Shown here in pieces: positions 42,586-56,831 of a DNA stretch of 64,000 nt (position 1 is its first letter; every line of letters begins with the position of its first letter). Position numbers and translations under genes: made by a program. Origin of the DNA: Fratercula arctica (lineage: Eukaryota; Chordata; Aves; Charadriiformes; Alcidae); the NCBI GenBank assembly GCA_947846985.1, contig CANTUZ010000025.1, positions 2,974,100 through 3,038,099 on the forward strand. Direction: 5' to 3'. The notes under the pieces are model-generated. The model made no database searches. It worked only from the letters and a program-made list of their open reading frames with translations, and had not been told where the DNA came from.

Positions 42586-43439
42586 CCCATCAGAACTGCA
42601 TTATTGGGTGTGTCACCCCGCCCTGTTTACAGTTGTGCAAAATACGTTCATATGGGTGAGTTACCTCTGTTACTGTGTTTTGAATACTTTCCTCCTTAAT
42701 GTAGCTTGTTTTCGGCAGGGAAGGGAAAGAATTTATGTTGGTTTGTTTCTTTATTTCTGTTAGAGCTCTGTTAACTTCTTGTTGAGGGAGTTCTTGATAA
42801 TTTTAGCCTGAGGTATTTAGATATGTTAGCCTCTTTATATATTTTTTCCCTGATAATATGTTAATTGGGGAAAAAAAATGGCTCTTGTTAGTTAGTATAT
42901 GCCAAATTGCCTGTACTTACTCCCAGGAATCTGAACATTTCAGAATTTTTGGGGAAGTTTGGGTCCTGGTCTAGACCGTGACAAATATTAGAAAAATTTT
43001 CTCATTGAATCTTCTTCTTTATTTTTAAGATAATGTATTTAGTATTAAAAATGTATGCAACTGATATTCTGCTCAAAAAAACACTCAAATCAGAAATAAA
43101 CAAACTAAAAGTTTCAAAGAATCATAAAATGGGAACTCTTGTTATATTATTACTTAAACCCATAAATAATATGAAAAAAATTGTTCTTTTTTTTTCAATT
43201 ATCTTTTGAGCAGCAGGACGCTCTGTCTTATTCCTAAAGTTACGGTTTTATTGATTGCCTGGCTTAGTCTTATATAGTTCTTTAATATTCCAAATACTGA
43301 ACTTGCTGGCACATCTTGTATATACAGCATTTCCAAGTTTCTGAATAAACTTATTCCTCCATGAAATTTATATCATTTTTACTTTGAAATAAAACACTTC
43401 ATATTGACCTTTTGCATTTAGGAACAGCGTTAAACTGTT
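42586..43439. other. Intronic AT-rich unique DNA
   Basis: No gene or repeat recognised. The last bases (CTGTT, 43435-43439) are the left target duplication of the following LTR. Confidence 0.5.
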
Positions 43440-44028
43440 TGTCACAGTTTGGGACAGGTTGGCCAGTGACAAGATGACAGATACTCTCCCCCACCTCTCG
43501 CTCCAAGGAGAGGAAGGAAAGAGATAAAGATATTTGTGAGTTTAGAAGGAACTAAACTACTCTAATGAAAATATTAATAATATAATAAAAAAGGAAATAA
43601 TGAAATAAAAACTCTCTATATATCAATTTCCCAGGAAGATGCCACCAGCAGGCACTGTGGAAGTCCCAGATTGGACTCAGTGATGGGTGGGAACCAGATT
43701 CTGGATCTAGCTTCAGGAACCCACAGATCAGGATCAAAGGCAGATGAACAGACAGGGTCTTCCTCAGACATCAGTCATTGAAAAGAGCAAGCCATTGAAA
43801 AGACTAGCCCTTTGATCCCTCAGCTTTTATACTGAGCATGGCAGATGGGATGGAATACCCTATTGGTCAGTTTGGGTCACCTGACCTGTCCACTCCTCCC
43901 CACAGGTGTGACCCCTCCACAGGGTAAACACCCAAGTCAGCTGACCCTGGTTGCCACAGCAACAAGTGTGAGCAAGAGCTTCTCTCACTGACCAGAAAGT
44001 GGGCTCTGCTCCACCCCAAACCAGGACA
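43440..44028 (-). mobile_element. Solo LTR, ERVL-type, with perfect target duplication
   Basis: 589 bases, TGTCCTGG (complement at 44021-44028) to CTGTGACA (complement at 43440-43447). Perfect 5-base flanking repeat CTGTT at 43435-43439 and 44029-44033. TATAAAAG is present on the minus strand near 43830. Complete reference copy for the truncated LTRs at 45 and 32441. Confidence 0.93.
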
Positions 44029-44790
44029 CTGTTTAATCATGACTGTACAAATTTTGTTATCATAGATTCTTTTTTTTCTCTAACAAAATTGTGCAACCTG
44101 TTTTGAAACTTGTTTGAATAGTAATTCTGTTTGAATCATTGGAATAACATCTTAATTAGGCAAATGATTCCTCCAAATCTGAGAATGTTGTTGTTATCAT
44201 TAAACTTATTACTGGTTATACCTATGTTAGCTTGTCTCACTGAAATATAGTGATTCTAGTAAATACTCTAAAGGTCTCCCTGAAGGGCCTAGAGGGTGGG
44301 GGAGGCAGAAATCATGTTCAGTTTAAAAAGAAAATTAAATGATATTTGCTGTTGGGTATAATTTGTCCATACTACCTTTTTCATCTTATCCACTCTAAGC
44401 TATTCTATTTATATATGGTAATATATTACATTGTTCTTACCATATCCACTTAGCAATCTGATGCAATTCTGCAGAGTAGAGAGATGACTTTGTGCAATCT
44501 ATGCAAAATCTTTGTCTGAAGTCCTTTGTTTGCCAGTCTGGTTTATAACAATTTAAAGCCTCTAGAAGGTTTTCAACAACCACAAGGTTATATTCTATTA
44601 ACTGGGACCAGCTGGGTACAAGTAAGTATTGGCAAGTCTGCAGCAGCTCTTCACCATACAACTATTCCTTTTAGGGAGCTTGAACCTTCCAGTAGTTGTT
44701 TACAAAGCTGAATCCTTAAATCTGGCAGCTAAAATAGTAGAAATAGTAGTGGTCTTTTTTATTTATTTAATCCTAACTTCCCTGCTCCTC
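44029..44790. other. Intronic unique DNA
   Basis: No gene or repeat recognised. Confidence 0.5.
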
Positions 44791-45479
44791 TGTGGTGGGT
44801 TGACCTTGGCTGGCCACCATGTGCCAACCTAGCCGCTCTGTCAATCCCCCTCCTCAACTGGACAGGGGGGAGAAAAATACGATGACATACGACATGGGTT
44901 GACATAAAGACAGGGAAATTGCGCAGCAATTACCATTATGGGCAAAACAGACTCAGCTTGAGGAAATTAATTTAATTTATTGCCAATCAAAATCAGAGTA
45001 GGATAATGAGAAATAAGAATAAATCTGAAAGTACCTTCCCCCCACCCCTCCTTTCTTCCCGGGCTCAACTTCACTCACAACTCTTCTACCTCCTCCCCCT
45101 AGCGGCTCAGGGGCACAGGGAATGGGGAGTGTGGTCAGTTCCTAAAGCTTTTTCTCTGCCGCTCCCTCCTCACACTCTTCCCCTGCCTCAGCATGGAGTC
45201 CCTCCCATGGGAGAGAGTCCTTCACAAACTTCTCCAATGTGGGTCCTTCCCCACAGGCTGCAGTTCTTCATGAACTGCTTCAGCATGGGTCCTTTCCACA
45301 GGGTGCAGTCATTTGGGAATGGACTTCTCCAGTGTGGGTCTCCCGCAGGGCCACAGGTCCTGCCTTATCTTGACCCATGAACTTTTCATCATATTTTTCT
45401 CCCCCTGTCCTTTTGAGAAGGAGGAGTGAGTGAGCAGCCTAGTGGGTACCTGGTGTCTAGCCAAGGTCTACCCACCACA
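44791..45479. mobile_element. Fold-back LTR composite (29547 family)
   Basis: Begins TGTGGTGGGTTGACC and ends GGTCTACCCACCACA. The left about 580 bases read as a minus-strand LTR of the 29547 family. The right about 107 bases (45373-45479) match the end of that family in plus orientation (compare 30400-30520). The two ends therefore form an imperfect inverted repeat of about 100 bases. No matching target duplication is seen (tcctc versus gtgtg). Confidence 0.75.
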
Positions 45480-48400
45480 GTGTGTATGTGTATATGTATT
45501 TATTTACATAAAAGGCATAGTTTCATGCAAGCATTAATCTAACCTGTTAGCCCACATAGAACAAATGGGAGATAATCACTCATTCTGGTACCAGACAGGT
45601 CAAAATTGTATTGAGCTTTGGAGAAGTAGAGTGCTCAGTAAAACCAGTTGTTACCAAATATCTCATGTAAATCTTGAATTCCAGCTTACTATGCTTGAAA
45701 TTTAGTCCTGTTGTTGTAAAGTTAGCACTGACACACAGAAAAGTTTTTATGTTATGTTCACTTTGGAGGGATAATCTTCCATTGTTATCTGCAAATGTGA
45801 CAAAAAGGCAAATGTGCAAATGTGAAAGAGAAAAGCAACAGCCTAAAAAACAGCCAGTTGGGTTTGAGAAGGTGTTTTTAGAAATAACATACAAATACTT
45901 GGAATAGAAGAAGCATTGAGGGAACTTGTTACTGTTTAGAGTACTGTATTAAATGATGAAAATTGAGATTGACATCACAAAAGCTAACCTGAGAGTTCAA
46001 AGAAAGGAACTTTTTTGTATTGGCTTGATTTTACGATTGTGATATCCATTTCAAGATTATATTAATCCGTATTTCCATGAGCTATTGTATTTCTAATTGT
46101 TAAAAGATATTCAAATCTACATAAATAAGTCATCTTGGCATTTGATGTATGTTGTTATTGAATAAGCACCAAGAAACTTAAACCAAATCTTAACAGGGAT
46201 AATGTTATTTAAAAAGCATGTCTTCTGTAAAGACATTAAAGTCAGTTTTTCTGTGTTCTGAAGAAATAGTTTGATCAAAACTCTTTAAAAAGTCGCTGAG
46301 AAGAAATTAAAAAACGTGCTCAGGCAGTTTTTTGAACCTGAGTAGTAGACAAAGTAGTATTTATATTTAAATAAAACATTTTTGAGTGCCTTTTGAGTCT
46401 TAAATTTATTTTGCACTATTATTACAGAGGATGTTTTGGTAAAATGCCTTATCACTGATCATATTTTGGAAAATGTATTTTGAAACTCTCTTTAGCAAAA
46501 CTAACTCCATCCCTAAAGTCCTTGCAAAGAGCTCTCCAGCATTTTTTAACTGTAATGTTTTGAGTCCTTTAAGATATATTCACTCTCTTTGTTGACAAGC
46601 TAACAGTAGTACTTTTTAGCTATGCTTGATATGCCACTGTTGGTATTCCCTATGGGTATTAGTGCTTTCAAATGTGCTTCCGTAGCTGCAGTCAGGTGTA
46701 GACTCATGCAGCTGTATTAATAGGTGTGCAGTGTTGCAGTGCGTCTGCCTATTGGAGCATAAGCCTTGATGCTAACTTCTGGAAGCTTAAATTGTTTTGC
46801 TGCCAAGACCCCATTTGTGGGGTTTTTTTGTTTGTTTTTGTTTTCCTTCTTCCACATCTTAAAACCTGACTGTGATGATTTTCTTTACTGTTTTGCTGCT
46901 TTGGGTACACACTGCAGCATTCCATCTTGGCATTACAACAGTGGCTTACAGTCTATGTCTCCTGATTTGCCTGCTTATAAAATGTCAACAAAGTTAATTT
47001 GTAAACTAAATTTGGTTATGCCTTCAAAAGGCAACAGATTCTAGTAGTTCTAGTAATCCCTACTTACAGAACTGAGAAAATATAATTTGGGGACCTAGGT
47101 ACACAAAAAAAGCAAAATCTAAGATAAGTTTTTCTGAAGTGAATATGTACTATACAAAAATGCATTCATAATTGGTAAGAGCAAAATAGCCAGTCTGAAT
47201 TGTGTCCTACACATGGTAGAATTTCAGTCTGATGCTTGGATCTTTTGAATTTTGATTTCAAAACAAGAAGTACTCAGACAGAGGTTGTCCCAGAAGTGGT
47301 TTGCATATTTTCCCTTGGTTTTATTATGAAAAAATAGCGTACCATATCAGTTTTTCCACTATCAGTATGGAATCAAATACTTTCATCCCTGTTGTCCAGT
47401 GTCTGCTTTCTTCCTTTGTAAGACCAGCAACTAGAAGCAATTTGGTCATTTAGCAATAAAATTCTCTGGATTGCTCATCACACTTGGTAGTATAGCTTCA
47501 CAACTACAGGATTTTAAAATTACTAGGTTGGTTGTTTTTTTGCGTGGAACAGCTCTGTGTTAGCCAGATTGTGAAATACCTTCCTTCCACTGATTAGTTT
47601 CTGTTTGGAAAGTATTCTCACTAAACATTTATGGGAGGATACTGAAACTAGCCTTTTTTATGCCTTACTTCTTGAAAGAAAATATTTCCAGTAATTTCCA
47701 GTTTGGAGTCTAAGCAAATTATCTGTAAAGTTGTAAAATATGTATGTGCAGTAGACTATCCCCTCAGCAGTTTGAGAGAGGACTTGAAGCTTAACATAGA
47801 CTGCAGCTTGTAGATGGATGCTTGAGTTGTGGAGAAATTGCAGGCAAATGCTTATAGCTTTCCAGCAGGTTAGCCAGATGTGTGAAAATTCAGCAGACAG
47901 GTGTAATAGGGCTGGCAGCCATATGTTAGTTGGTAGGCCTGATCATATCAAATTGTGTGCAATTGACCTATGGATGCAAACTGCAGTGATTTGAAGTTTT
48001 TTGTGCATGACATTTTGCAGGATCAAGTTACGTGTGCCAAAAATTTCTGTACCTATACTATGTAGAGTATCTTTGGTGGTTTTTAAACTTTATTTAGTAT
48101 ATTTTTTTAAGGGAAATACCTTGAGTTCTTTCACTTTGGTCCCTTGTGCAGAACTTCTCTCCCAACATGAATAGCAAACTCAAAGCTAATGGTGTGATTC
48201 TTCCCAGGAATCAGCATAGTAGCTGCCCATTTTGGAAGGGAAACTTTCCAATTCAAATGGATCCTTAGTTGTCATCTTATTGAACCCAGAAATTTAGAAA
48301 GGTGAAACTTAATATTACACCTTTGAAAACTGCTTTTCCTGGTGGCCTCAGTATTCTGATGTTGGTTGAGCCTGCACCATTCTGTGCACTGTTAAGCAGG

Positions 48401-49612
48401 CAAGCAATTTTCATGATCTCTGCAGAGAAAATGACAGAAAAAAAAGGAAATGCATAAAAGTTAATGTCATAGTTGATAGCGTGTTATCTGCAGCTCTGGA
48501 GTCGCAAAGTATTCAAAGGCAATGACTCAGCCTGCCAAAATAAATAAGGAAAGCCATTCTGAACTTGACAGTGGTGAAATGGGACGCTTTAGAAAAAGCA
48601 TAGTGTTTTCTCACATACGCATTGACAAGACATTCAGAAGTACAGGCTCCAACTTTTGCAAGGCAGCAGCATTGGACAGGTAATGAATTTACTGCTGACT
48701 CCATGCTGGACATCCAGATTGACACCTCCTGGTGTCAGCAGCTTCATCACAGTCTCTGCCAATGCTGAAGCTGCCCTTAGCACCAAAACAGGTCTCAGCA
48801 CTACCATACTTTGGGCACCATAACGTTGCAGCCAGAACAGCCATTGGATTCTACTCTTCATGGAGGCCATGATGATTTACACTGAGGGCATGCTTCCTAG
48901 CCTGACTAAAGTCAAGGTCTGCTTTCCCCATTTGTAACACCACCAGTTGTTCTGTCAGAGAAGGAAATTTGATTTTATTGAAGTGGAATTAATGTGATCT
49001 GTTATTAAGAAGCAGAGCCAATGTTATGTTCTTGGCTTGTCTGATCCTAAAAAGTGAACATTCATGGTGCTAGAGATTGTTTCTGAGTGGACTGTAAATC
49101 CCTGGACCATTTCTTTTTCCCTTTTCAAAAGACATGTACTAGACTTTCTTCAGTTCTTCTAGGTTCAGAAAATACTTTGTCTTGTTTCTTAGCGGTGTTG
49201 AGGGAATATCATCAAGTCCTCTCAACTGTAGTATAGCTGTCTTACTTTACGTATTCTTTAACCTGTTGTTTCCTATTACTGTGTGTATTGCTGTTGTTGC
49301 ATTTAAATAGTAACGCTGTCTTTTCCTGTTTTGTGAAGGTGGAAACAAAGAAGGCATTAAGACTTCATACTTGACATTCTTTCCTTTATGCTCTTTTTCC
49401 ATTTAATAGTAGAAATCTAGCTCTTTGGTGGTATAAAATATGTTCTTGCTGCCTTATTGATGTCCTTGCTAATTGAAACTTATTTTGGACTTCAGTCTTT
49501 CTGATTTTGTCACTACATGCTTCTGGTGTTCCTAAATACTGTTATGTCATTGTTTTCTTTTTTGTTGTTGCACCTTTTTCTTCTATCACTGAGGAATTTG
49601 TGATGCAGCCAA
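45480..49612. other. Long unique intronic stretch
   Basis: No coding exon, RNA gene or recognised repeat. The largest frames (48513-48870 minus, 46766-47044 plus) are short and without motifs. Confidence 0.55.
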
Positions 49613-49715
49613 AATAGAATCATAGAATGTGTTGGGTTGGAAGGGACCTTTAAAGGTCATCTAGTCCAACCCCCCTGCAGTAAGCAGGGACATCTTCAAC
49701 TAGATCAGATTGCTC
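49613..49715 (-). mobile_element. CR1 3'-end fragment
   Basis: agaatcatagaatg then ttgggttggaagggaccttt and catctagtccaacccccctgc: the conserved CR1 3' end, severely 5'-truncated. Confidence 0.85.
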
Positions 49716-52074
49716 CGAATATAAAAAAATAACCTCATATTATTTCCTATCTTTCTTCTATGTGATATTTCCCATTGAGTTGTTTGGGTTTTGTTGTTTT
49801 TTTTTTTTTCTTAAATATCACAGAATCACTTAAGATGTCTTGCACTCTTTTCTTCAGGTTATTTATTTATTCATTCAAGAAATTCTTTTCACCAGTTCCC
49901 TGAATTTGTTTGACAAATTCAAACAGGCTAACAGACAACCGTTTGTTCTGATGCTTTCAGGACTTCCTCTCTCTGCTATCATTTTATAACCAGTCACACA
50001 AATTACTTTCCACCATTACGTTTTAGATAGATACTCAGGGAAATCACCCCATATGATTCCCATAAGATTGATGACGTGAACATATTCTTGCTTGTCTCTT
50101 CCTCCTTTTTTCTCCCTCCCCCTTTTGAGACTGACTCCGTTTCATGATTCTTTTGTCGCTCCTGGCAGTTTACTGTTTTATTCTTTTGTGATAATGACCA
50201 TTATTTCAGCTTGCCATTGAGATAATCTGCCAGCCAGGAGTGTAAATAAGAGTCAGTCTTTGTCTATCTGGTTCTAAAAGGAAACTTTGTGATGAAATTC
50301 AGGAAGTAGTTTTCTAATAAATTGCTGAGATTCAATTTCATCTAAAACAGTCAGTAAACTTAGAAGTGTTCTTTCTAAAACTTTGTGCTTCTTAGTAGAG
50401 GAGAATTTGTGTTTTAGAAATCTTTACAGCTATATGCTGCTATCTGAACCCAAATTCTTCAGCTCTTTCCTATTTATTTGTTACCGCATGGTTATGCTGA
50501 AAAGTCAGGCATGATCAACTCAGAAGCTTTCCAAATAGATGTCTGTGGATTTCCACCTGTTCCCAGTTGGCTGCCATGTAAGTCTGTAAGTACACTGACC
50601 TCAAGCTGCTTCAGTAATATGCCAGATTTTGATACTTCAAAAGAACTCTTTAGAGCATCTAACCAACTGCCAAAGAACATGTTTTTGATGTTAGCTGGAG
50701 CAGGCAGTGAATGGGAAAGAACAATACAGTCTTTATTTGACTAATTATCTGTGACTTCTCATGCTGTTGTACGAGAAATATGCTGCTTGCTAGTTGCCTA
50801 CAGCGGGATTAGCCATGATATGCTCTAAAAGAAGAAAAAAACCCAACTATTTGACTCCTACAGCCCTGCCTGTATTCCCATACAGAGTCCTTGTCTCCAG
50901 TTCTTCACTCCACATTGTAACAACTTAAATATTAGTCTCCTGTTGTCTCACTGTCTCAGCATTGAAGAGGGGAGTTGAGGTTTCAGTGTCAGTGATACCT
51001 GGTAGTTCTTATTGTTGTGGAACCACCACATTTGATAAAGATATTAAACCTATACTTTCTGAGAAGAGCTAAGAAAACTGGCAAAAATGTGGAGCCTTCT
51101 AGTAGCTAGATATTCAGAAATACTGTTTTCCTCATATGAATGAAATACAGTTATTTCCTACTTGCCTTGTGTAGTAAGTGGAGCTGATTCACACTACAGC
51201 TTCCAACTAGCACTGATTTGAGATTAATCTAATTCATTCTTTGGGAACTGGCTGTATACATTCATGCTTCCTCCTTTTTCTCTGCCTTTTCCTGGTACTG
51301 CTGAAAACAGAGAATACTTTCTCCTGAAAGGATAGTTCTGTGCTGTTAGCTCTCTTTACTGCTGGGGCAGGATGCATTTCATTAATCTCTTTAACCATAG
51401 TAAATTACATAGTAGGGAAAAATAGCATGTAAAAATTTGTTACTATCCCATTTGAAAGAAGCAGGGAAGACCAAAGTTATCACGTTTATTACCAGGAAGA
51501 GGTGGACCCTCCTATATTTATAAAGGTGTTGAATTTTCTCAACTTTCTTTTTAAAAAAAGTGTTTTACTGTTTAACATTTTTAGCTGACATTTAACAAAT
51601 TTTATAGTTAAGTTGAATAGTTTATATGGTTAACTGGAACTTGGATAAAAGAAGAATGATTGCTAAAGGAACTACTTGAACGTTACCTTAAAAATACATT
51701 TGTTCTTATAAAATGACAAGTCTGAGATTCTAGCCACAAGGAAGAATGAAAGGCATTTTGTGGCTGCTTTGGCATTTGTCTGACCCTCAACAGTCTGATT
51801 CTGCTCACTACTCAAGCAGAAAACTCTTTACTTTTTTGGTTGGGTTAGTTTTCTAACCACTTTAGCTGGGGATGGGAGAAGAAATGAGGGAGTAGTGGGA
51901 AAAGGACACTTGCTCCTCAGTGTCAGTGAGTGTTTGGATTAACTCGCCCTTCTTTCCTGAATTTACAGGAAGGAATAGGCCTATTTCAGTGTAAATGGCA
52001 TGCCCTCACAGTGGAGAAGCATAAACGGCAAAGGCCACATCAGCAGCAGACTGGCTTAGTGTTGGACAGCCATG
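49716..52074. other. Unique intronic DNA
   Basis: No gene; a T run near 49797-49810. Nothing else recognised. Confidence 0.5.
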
Positions 52075-53960
52075 CGAATCAGAATACCAGGTTGGAAGGG
52101 ACCTCAGGGATCATCTGGTCCAACCTTTCTCAGCAAAAGCATGGTCTAGGCAAGATGGCCCAGCACCCTGTCCAGCTGAATCTTAAAACTGTCCAATGAT
52201 GGGGAACCCACCACTTCCCTGGGGAGATTATTCCAATGGCTGATTGTTCTCATTGTGAAAAATTTTCCTCTTGTGTCCAATTGGAATCGCCCCTGGAGTC
52301 ACTTGTACCCATTGCCCCTCATCTTTTCCATGTGACTCCTTGTAAAAAGGGAGTCTCCAGCTTCTTTGTAGCCACCCTTTAAATCCTGGAACATGGTGAT
52401 AAGGTCTCCCCTAAGACTTCTTTTCTCAAGGCTGAACAAACCCAATTCTCTCAGCCTTTCCTCACATGGCAGGCTTCCCAGTCCTTTGATCATCTTTGTG
52501 GCCCTTCTCTGGACCCTCTCCAGCCTGGTCCACATCTTTTTTGTATAGCGGGGACCCAAACTGAACACAGTATTCCAGGTGTGGCCTGAAAACTGCTGAG
52601 TAGAGTGGGATAAAGACTTCTTTATCTCTGCTGGTGATGCCCTTGTTGATGCAACCCAGCATCCTGTTGGCTTTCTTTGCCACAGCAGCAGCACACTCTT
52701 CACTCAAGGACCCCCAGGTCCCTTTCCACAGGGCTGCTCCCCAGCCAGGTAGATCCCAGCCTGTGCTGCACTCCTGGATTATGTTTTCCCAGGTGCAAGA
52801 CCTTACACTTGTCCTTGTTGAACTTCATAAGGTTCTTGTTAGCCCACTCTTCCAGCCTATCCAGGTCTTCCTGCAGGGTGTCCCTCCCTTCTGAAGTGTC
52901 CGCTTCCCCACACACTTTGGTATCATCAGCAAACTTCATCAGGGTACACTTGATCCCATCATCCCAATCATTTATGAAGATATTAAACAGCGTTTGGCCC
53001 AATATAGATCCCTGGGGGACCCCAGTTGTGACAGGTTGCCAGTTTGAAAAGGAGCTATTTACCACCACCCTCTGGGTGCGGCCGGTCAGCCAGTTCCCCA
53101 CCCACCGCACAGATCACTTGTCTGGACCGTACTGAGATCACTGCACCCAAGGCTATCACTAATCGAGATATTACAAAGCAGGTTTTCTTGGTTTGTGAGT
53201 AGCAAGTCCAGCAGTGCCTCATTTCTGGTTGACACATCTAACATTTGTATGAGGAAGCAGTCCTCTACGCATTCCAGGAACTTGATGGATGACATGTGAG
53301 CTGCTGTATTCTTCTTTCAACAAATGTCACCCATAAGAACCAAGTTCTGTTGACCCGGAGCTTGCTTAAGTGACCCAAATATTGCTTCATTGGCCTTATC
53401 GTCTTGGTTTGGATGTCAGTAGCAGATGCCTACTATAAGATCCCCCTTGGAGACAACCCCTCTGATCTTGACCCAGAGGCATTCAACAGGGCTTCCATGA
53501 TTGCCGTAGTTGACTTCTATACATACTTGCACCCCCAGGGCTTTATAGTCGTCTTTGATTCTGCCCAGGTTCCAGCTTGCAGTGTCATTCATGCCCATGT
53601 GAGAGAGTAACAGTGGATAGTAGTCTGTGCTCTTGACAAGTTGTGGCACCCTCTCGGCAACATCTCAGACCTTAGCTCCCAGAAGGCAGCATACCTCATG
53701 TGACTCCCTGTCAGGCTGGCAAATGGGCGTCTCAGTGCCCCTTAACAGAGGGTCACCCACTACGAACACTCGTTGTTTCTTTTTGTGGTATCCACTCTGT
53801 ACTGCTGGTACAGTTTCTCCTTGTAGACCTTGCTTGTGGGTGTCTACAGCTGTTAAGCTTCATACCTGGTTTTGGTTGTGATGATGGAGGGTGGGGACGG
53901 AAGCAGAGTCCTACTTTTGTGGTTCACCAGGGTCCAAGATGCCTAATTCTCAGTGGTGTC
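52075..53960 (-). mobile_element. CR1 LINE fragment, older subfamily
   Basis: 3' end at 52075 (accaggttggaagggacc). Minus-strand frames give the RT C-terminal part (52703-52299), the RT core with GVPQGSILG and FADDTKVCG (53110-52700), an endonuclease piece LLDLLLTNQ (53295-53055) directly joined to it by deletion, and further up an ORF1 MNDTASWNLG esterase block (53649-53416). Many frameshifts and internal deletions. Confidence 0.88.
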
Positions 53961-54002
53961 TGCCACAGGAGCATGGTTCTGAAACCACTTATCTATCTCT
54001 GT

Positions 54003-54325
54003 CTCATCAATCCAGCCTGTCCAGATCCCTCTGCAATGCCTTTCTACCCTCAAGCAAGTCGACACTCCCACCTAACTTGGTGTTGTCTGCAAACTTACTG
54101 AGAGTGCACTCGATCCCCTCGTCCAGATCATTGATAAAGATATTAAAGAGAACTGGCCCCAATACTGAGCCCTGGGGAACACCACTCATGACCAACTGCC
54201 AACTGGATTTAACTCCATTCACCACCGCTCTCTGGGCCCGGCTCTCCAGCAAGTTTTTTACCCAGCATAGAGTACTCCCATCCAAGCCATGGGCAGCCAG
54301 TTTCTCCAGGAGAATGCTGTGGGAA
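54003..54325 (-). mobile_element. CR1 RT fragment, both ends truncated
   Basis: Minus-strand frame 54369-54007 carries [31 protein letters not shown] and [11 protein letters not shown] (FADD changed to FADN). No CR1 tail. It abuts the preceding CR1 with about 40 bases between. Confidence 0.87.
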
Positions 54326-55984
54326 AAATCATAATCTGTACATAATCTGTTAAGTAGAGGTAGTGGCAACTGAATAAACTGAAAGAACAGGACAGTTGAA
54401 AGCTACATAAAATACACTCTGAAAATACAAAGTCAACTAGAATTATTTTCAACACGTTTCAGTTTTCATTTGCATCTATCATTTGCATCTATCATTTGCA
54501 AAGGAAATTAAAGGTAGCCCTATTTCTGACAATTGCAACAGTTGATGCATTTGATGTTTAACAATTTTCACATAGCTATATTGTAGGAAAAATGATGTGG
54601 CTGTAATGGCCTAAGAGAACAAGGTTTGTAGGAAGATATACTATATTTTGTTACACCAGCAAATATAGCTGGAAAAAGGATACGAACTTCCAGGCGTATA
54701 AGCCTTATTTCTCTTTTAACCATTGACTAGGAAGTGTGTGAAAGTCTACTGGTAAACTTTTTGAGGGATATATGTGCAAAACATAGCTGTGAAACCTTAG
54801 AGGTCATCAAGAAAATCAACCTTTTGATGAAGCATTTAGAATTTGGGAATCAATGAAAATTATCCCATTCAGAATAAAGTATACAGAAGGAATGTTTTAA
54901 TATCACAGTATTTTGGATCTGTAGGAATTTCTACAAGCTGAGACCTGAGACAAAAATTAATTTGAAACTTGGTTAGAATCAAATGAAAATAATATTGTGC
55001 ATTGTGACATTTTAGCACAAATCAAGACATCCTTAGCAGATGAGAATATGTAAAACCATGGTCAATTAAATGCTTGTGGGAGAGACCACAGACACCACCA
55101 CAGCATATATCTATGATTTCTTCAAATGATCAATAGACACTAGATACTTATTTGATTTTTAGTTGGATACTGGAGCACAAGTTAATGTGTTGCTGGAAAT
55201 AGTTATGCTAGCATTTAATCTCCCCCTACCTGTGGATTTCAATTAGTAAACGTATGTGAAATTATCCCCACAAAAAGAATTTGTGAGTTTAAGTCTATGG
55301 GTAAACTGAAAAAAAGTTATTTCTACTAGCATCAAAGTAAAAGGGAACTTAATAGGTTACAACTGTTTTTAGCACTTGAAGCATTGTATACAAATGAAGA
55401 GAGTATATAAAATCAAGGGGAGACCAAAATTAATGAGGCATAGTTTCAGGATGTCTTCCAAGCAATGAGGTAGAATAGAGACTAGACGTGAAAGTACCTC
55501 TGCAGAATCATGCTACTAGAAGGCTTTTCCTCTGTGTAAAACCAGAATAAACGAAGAGGAGGACCAGCTAATTCCTTTTGTAACATAAGCCTAATAGAAG
55601 GCACTGAGTCCATTGGTTATTATAACATTGGGTATAAGCCCCAAATACTTCAACATGTACAGGGAGAACATTTTTTTTGCTATCTACAAAGAGAGGAAGA
55701 AATAAGTGGTTATGGATAATATCAAATATGTATATTTTTATGCTGCCTGTGTTTCTCGTCTTGTGATAGGAGCTCTCCAAAAAAGCAGTGCACGTATTTG
55801 AACTAACATTTAGTATCACTTTTTGGACATACTGTTTCCTCATACCAATATTTGTTTTTGTTTAATACACAAGTGTTTCTCAGAAAACCAATCACATCAT
55901 TGGTAGGACAGAGAGTACTAACATTAACATAGATAATGTTTTGAACTGGAAAAAAAAACAGTAGACTAGTATCAGTCACCAAGG
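54326..55984. other. Unique intronic AT-rich DNA
   Basis: No gene or recognised repeat. Contains three short direct copies of catttgcatctat near 54470-54500. Confidence 0.5.
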
Positions 55985-56514
55985 CGAGCAGCTCTGGTGA
56001 CAGCCCAATCTGAAGTGGAGCACTCTAGCATGGTGCACAGGGGGGTTTTCCAAACTGGGGGAACCTCAGGGGGAGCCAAGAGAGCTGACAGGAGCCTGCA
56101 TCTCACACAACAGTGGCTGATGAGACCTGTGTGGGGCCAAGAGAAATGGTGTCCAAGTCCCCCCCGACGTATAAAAGAAGACCTTAGGGAGCACTAGGGA
56201 CCAGGAGCGCCGCAAACAAGGTGGACAAACAGGGAAAGGCATATCAGCAAAGGTGTGGCGTGACATGGCACAGCAGTTTGCATGGAAGGGTGCTGAAGCT
56301 CTGGGAGCTCAACCAGGGAGCAATGGTATCAAACCAGTAGAAAGCCATGGCATCTCTAAGCTCTGCACCCACCATGACTGACGCTGCTTCCCAGACAGAG
56401 CTCCAGCAGGAATATGCTACCGTCCAGGTGTCAAGCTGCAGGGTGTACCCTACTCTTATGCCAGTATGGGATGGCAGTAGTAAGCACACCTGTGGGAGGT
56501 GCACCCAAGTGGAG
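55985..56514 (+). mobile_element. CR1 5' UTR and ORF1 start, interrupted
   Basis: A CR1-like 5' region (with tataaaagaagac near 56170) is followed by an ORF1 start near 56345. The reading TMTDAASQTELQQEY leads to a SSCRVYPTLMPVW...TCGRC cluster, equivalent to ORF1 residues 20-61 of copy B (one Cys replaced by Tyr). Copy C interrupts it at 56515. Confidence 0.8.
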
Positions 56515-56831
56515 GAATCATAGAATCATAGGGTTGGAAGGGACTTCTGGAGATCATCTAGTCCAACCCCCCTGCCAGAGCAGGGTCACCTTAGAGCAGG
56601 TTGCACAGGAACGTGTCCAGGCAGGTTTTGAATGTCTCCAGAGATGGAGACTCCACCACCTCTCTGGGCAGCCTGTTCCAGTGCTCTGCCACCCTCAAAG
56701 GAAAGAAGTTCCTCCTCATGTTTAGGTGGAACTTCCTATGTTCAAGTTTGTGCCCATTACCTCTTGGCCTGTCACTGGGCACCACTGAAAAGAGCCTGGC
56801 CCCATCCTCCTGACACCCACCCTTTAAGTAT

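Noticed and set aside
48513..48870. Minus-strand frames of 70 and 78 codons in the intron, possibly a retrogene
   Set aside because: No motif, no poly-A, no recognised parent gene.
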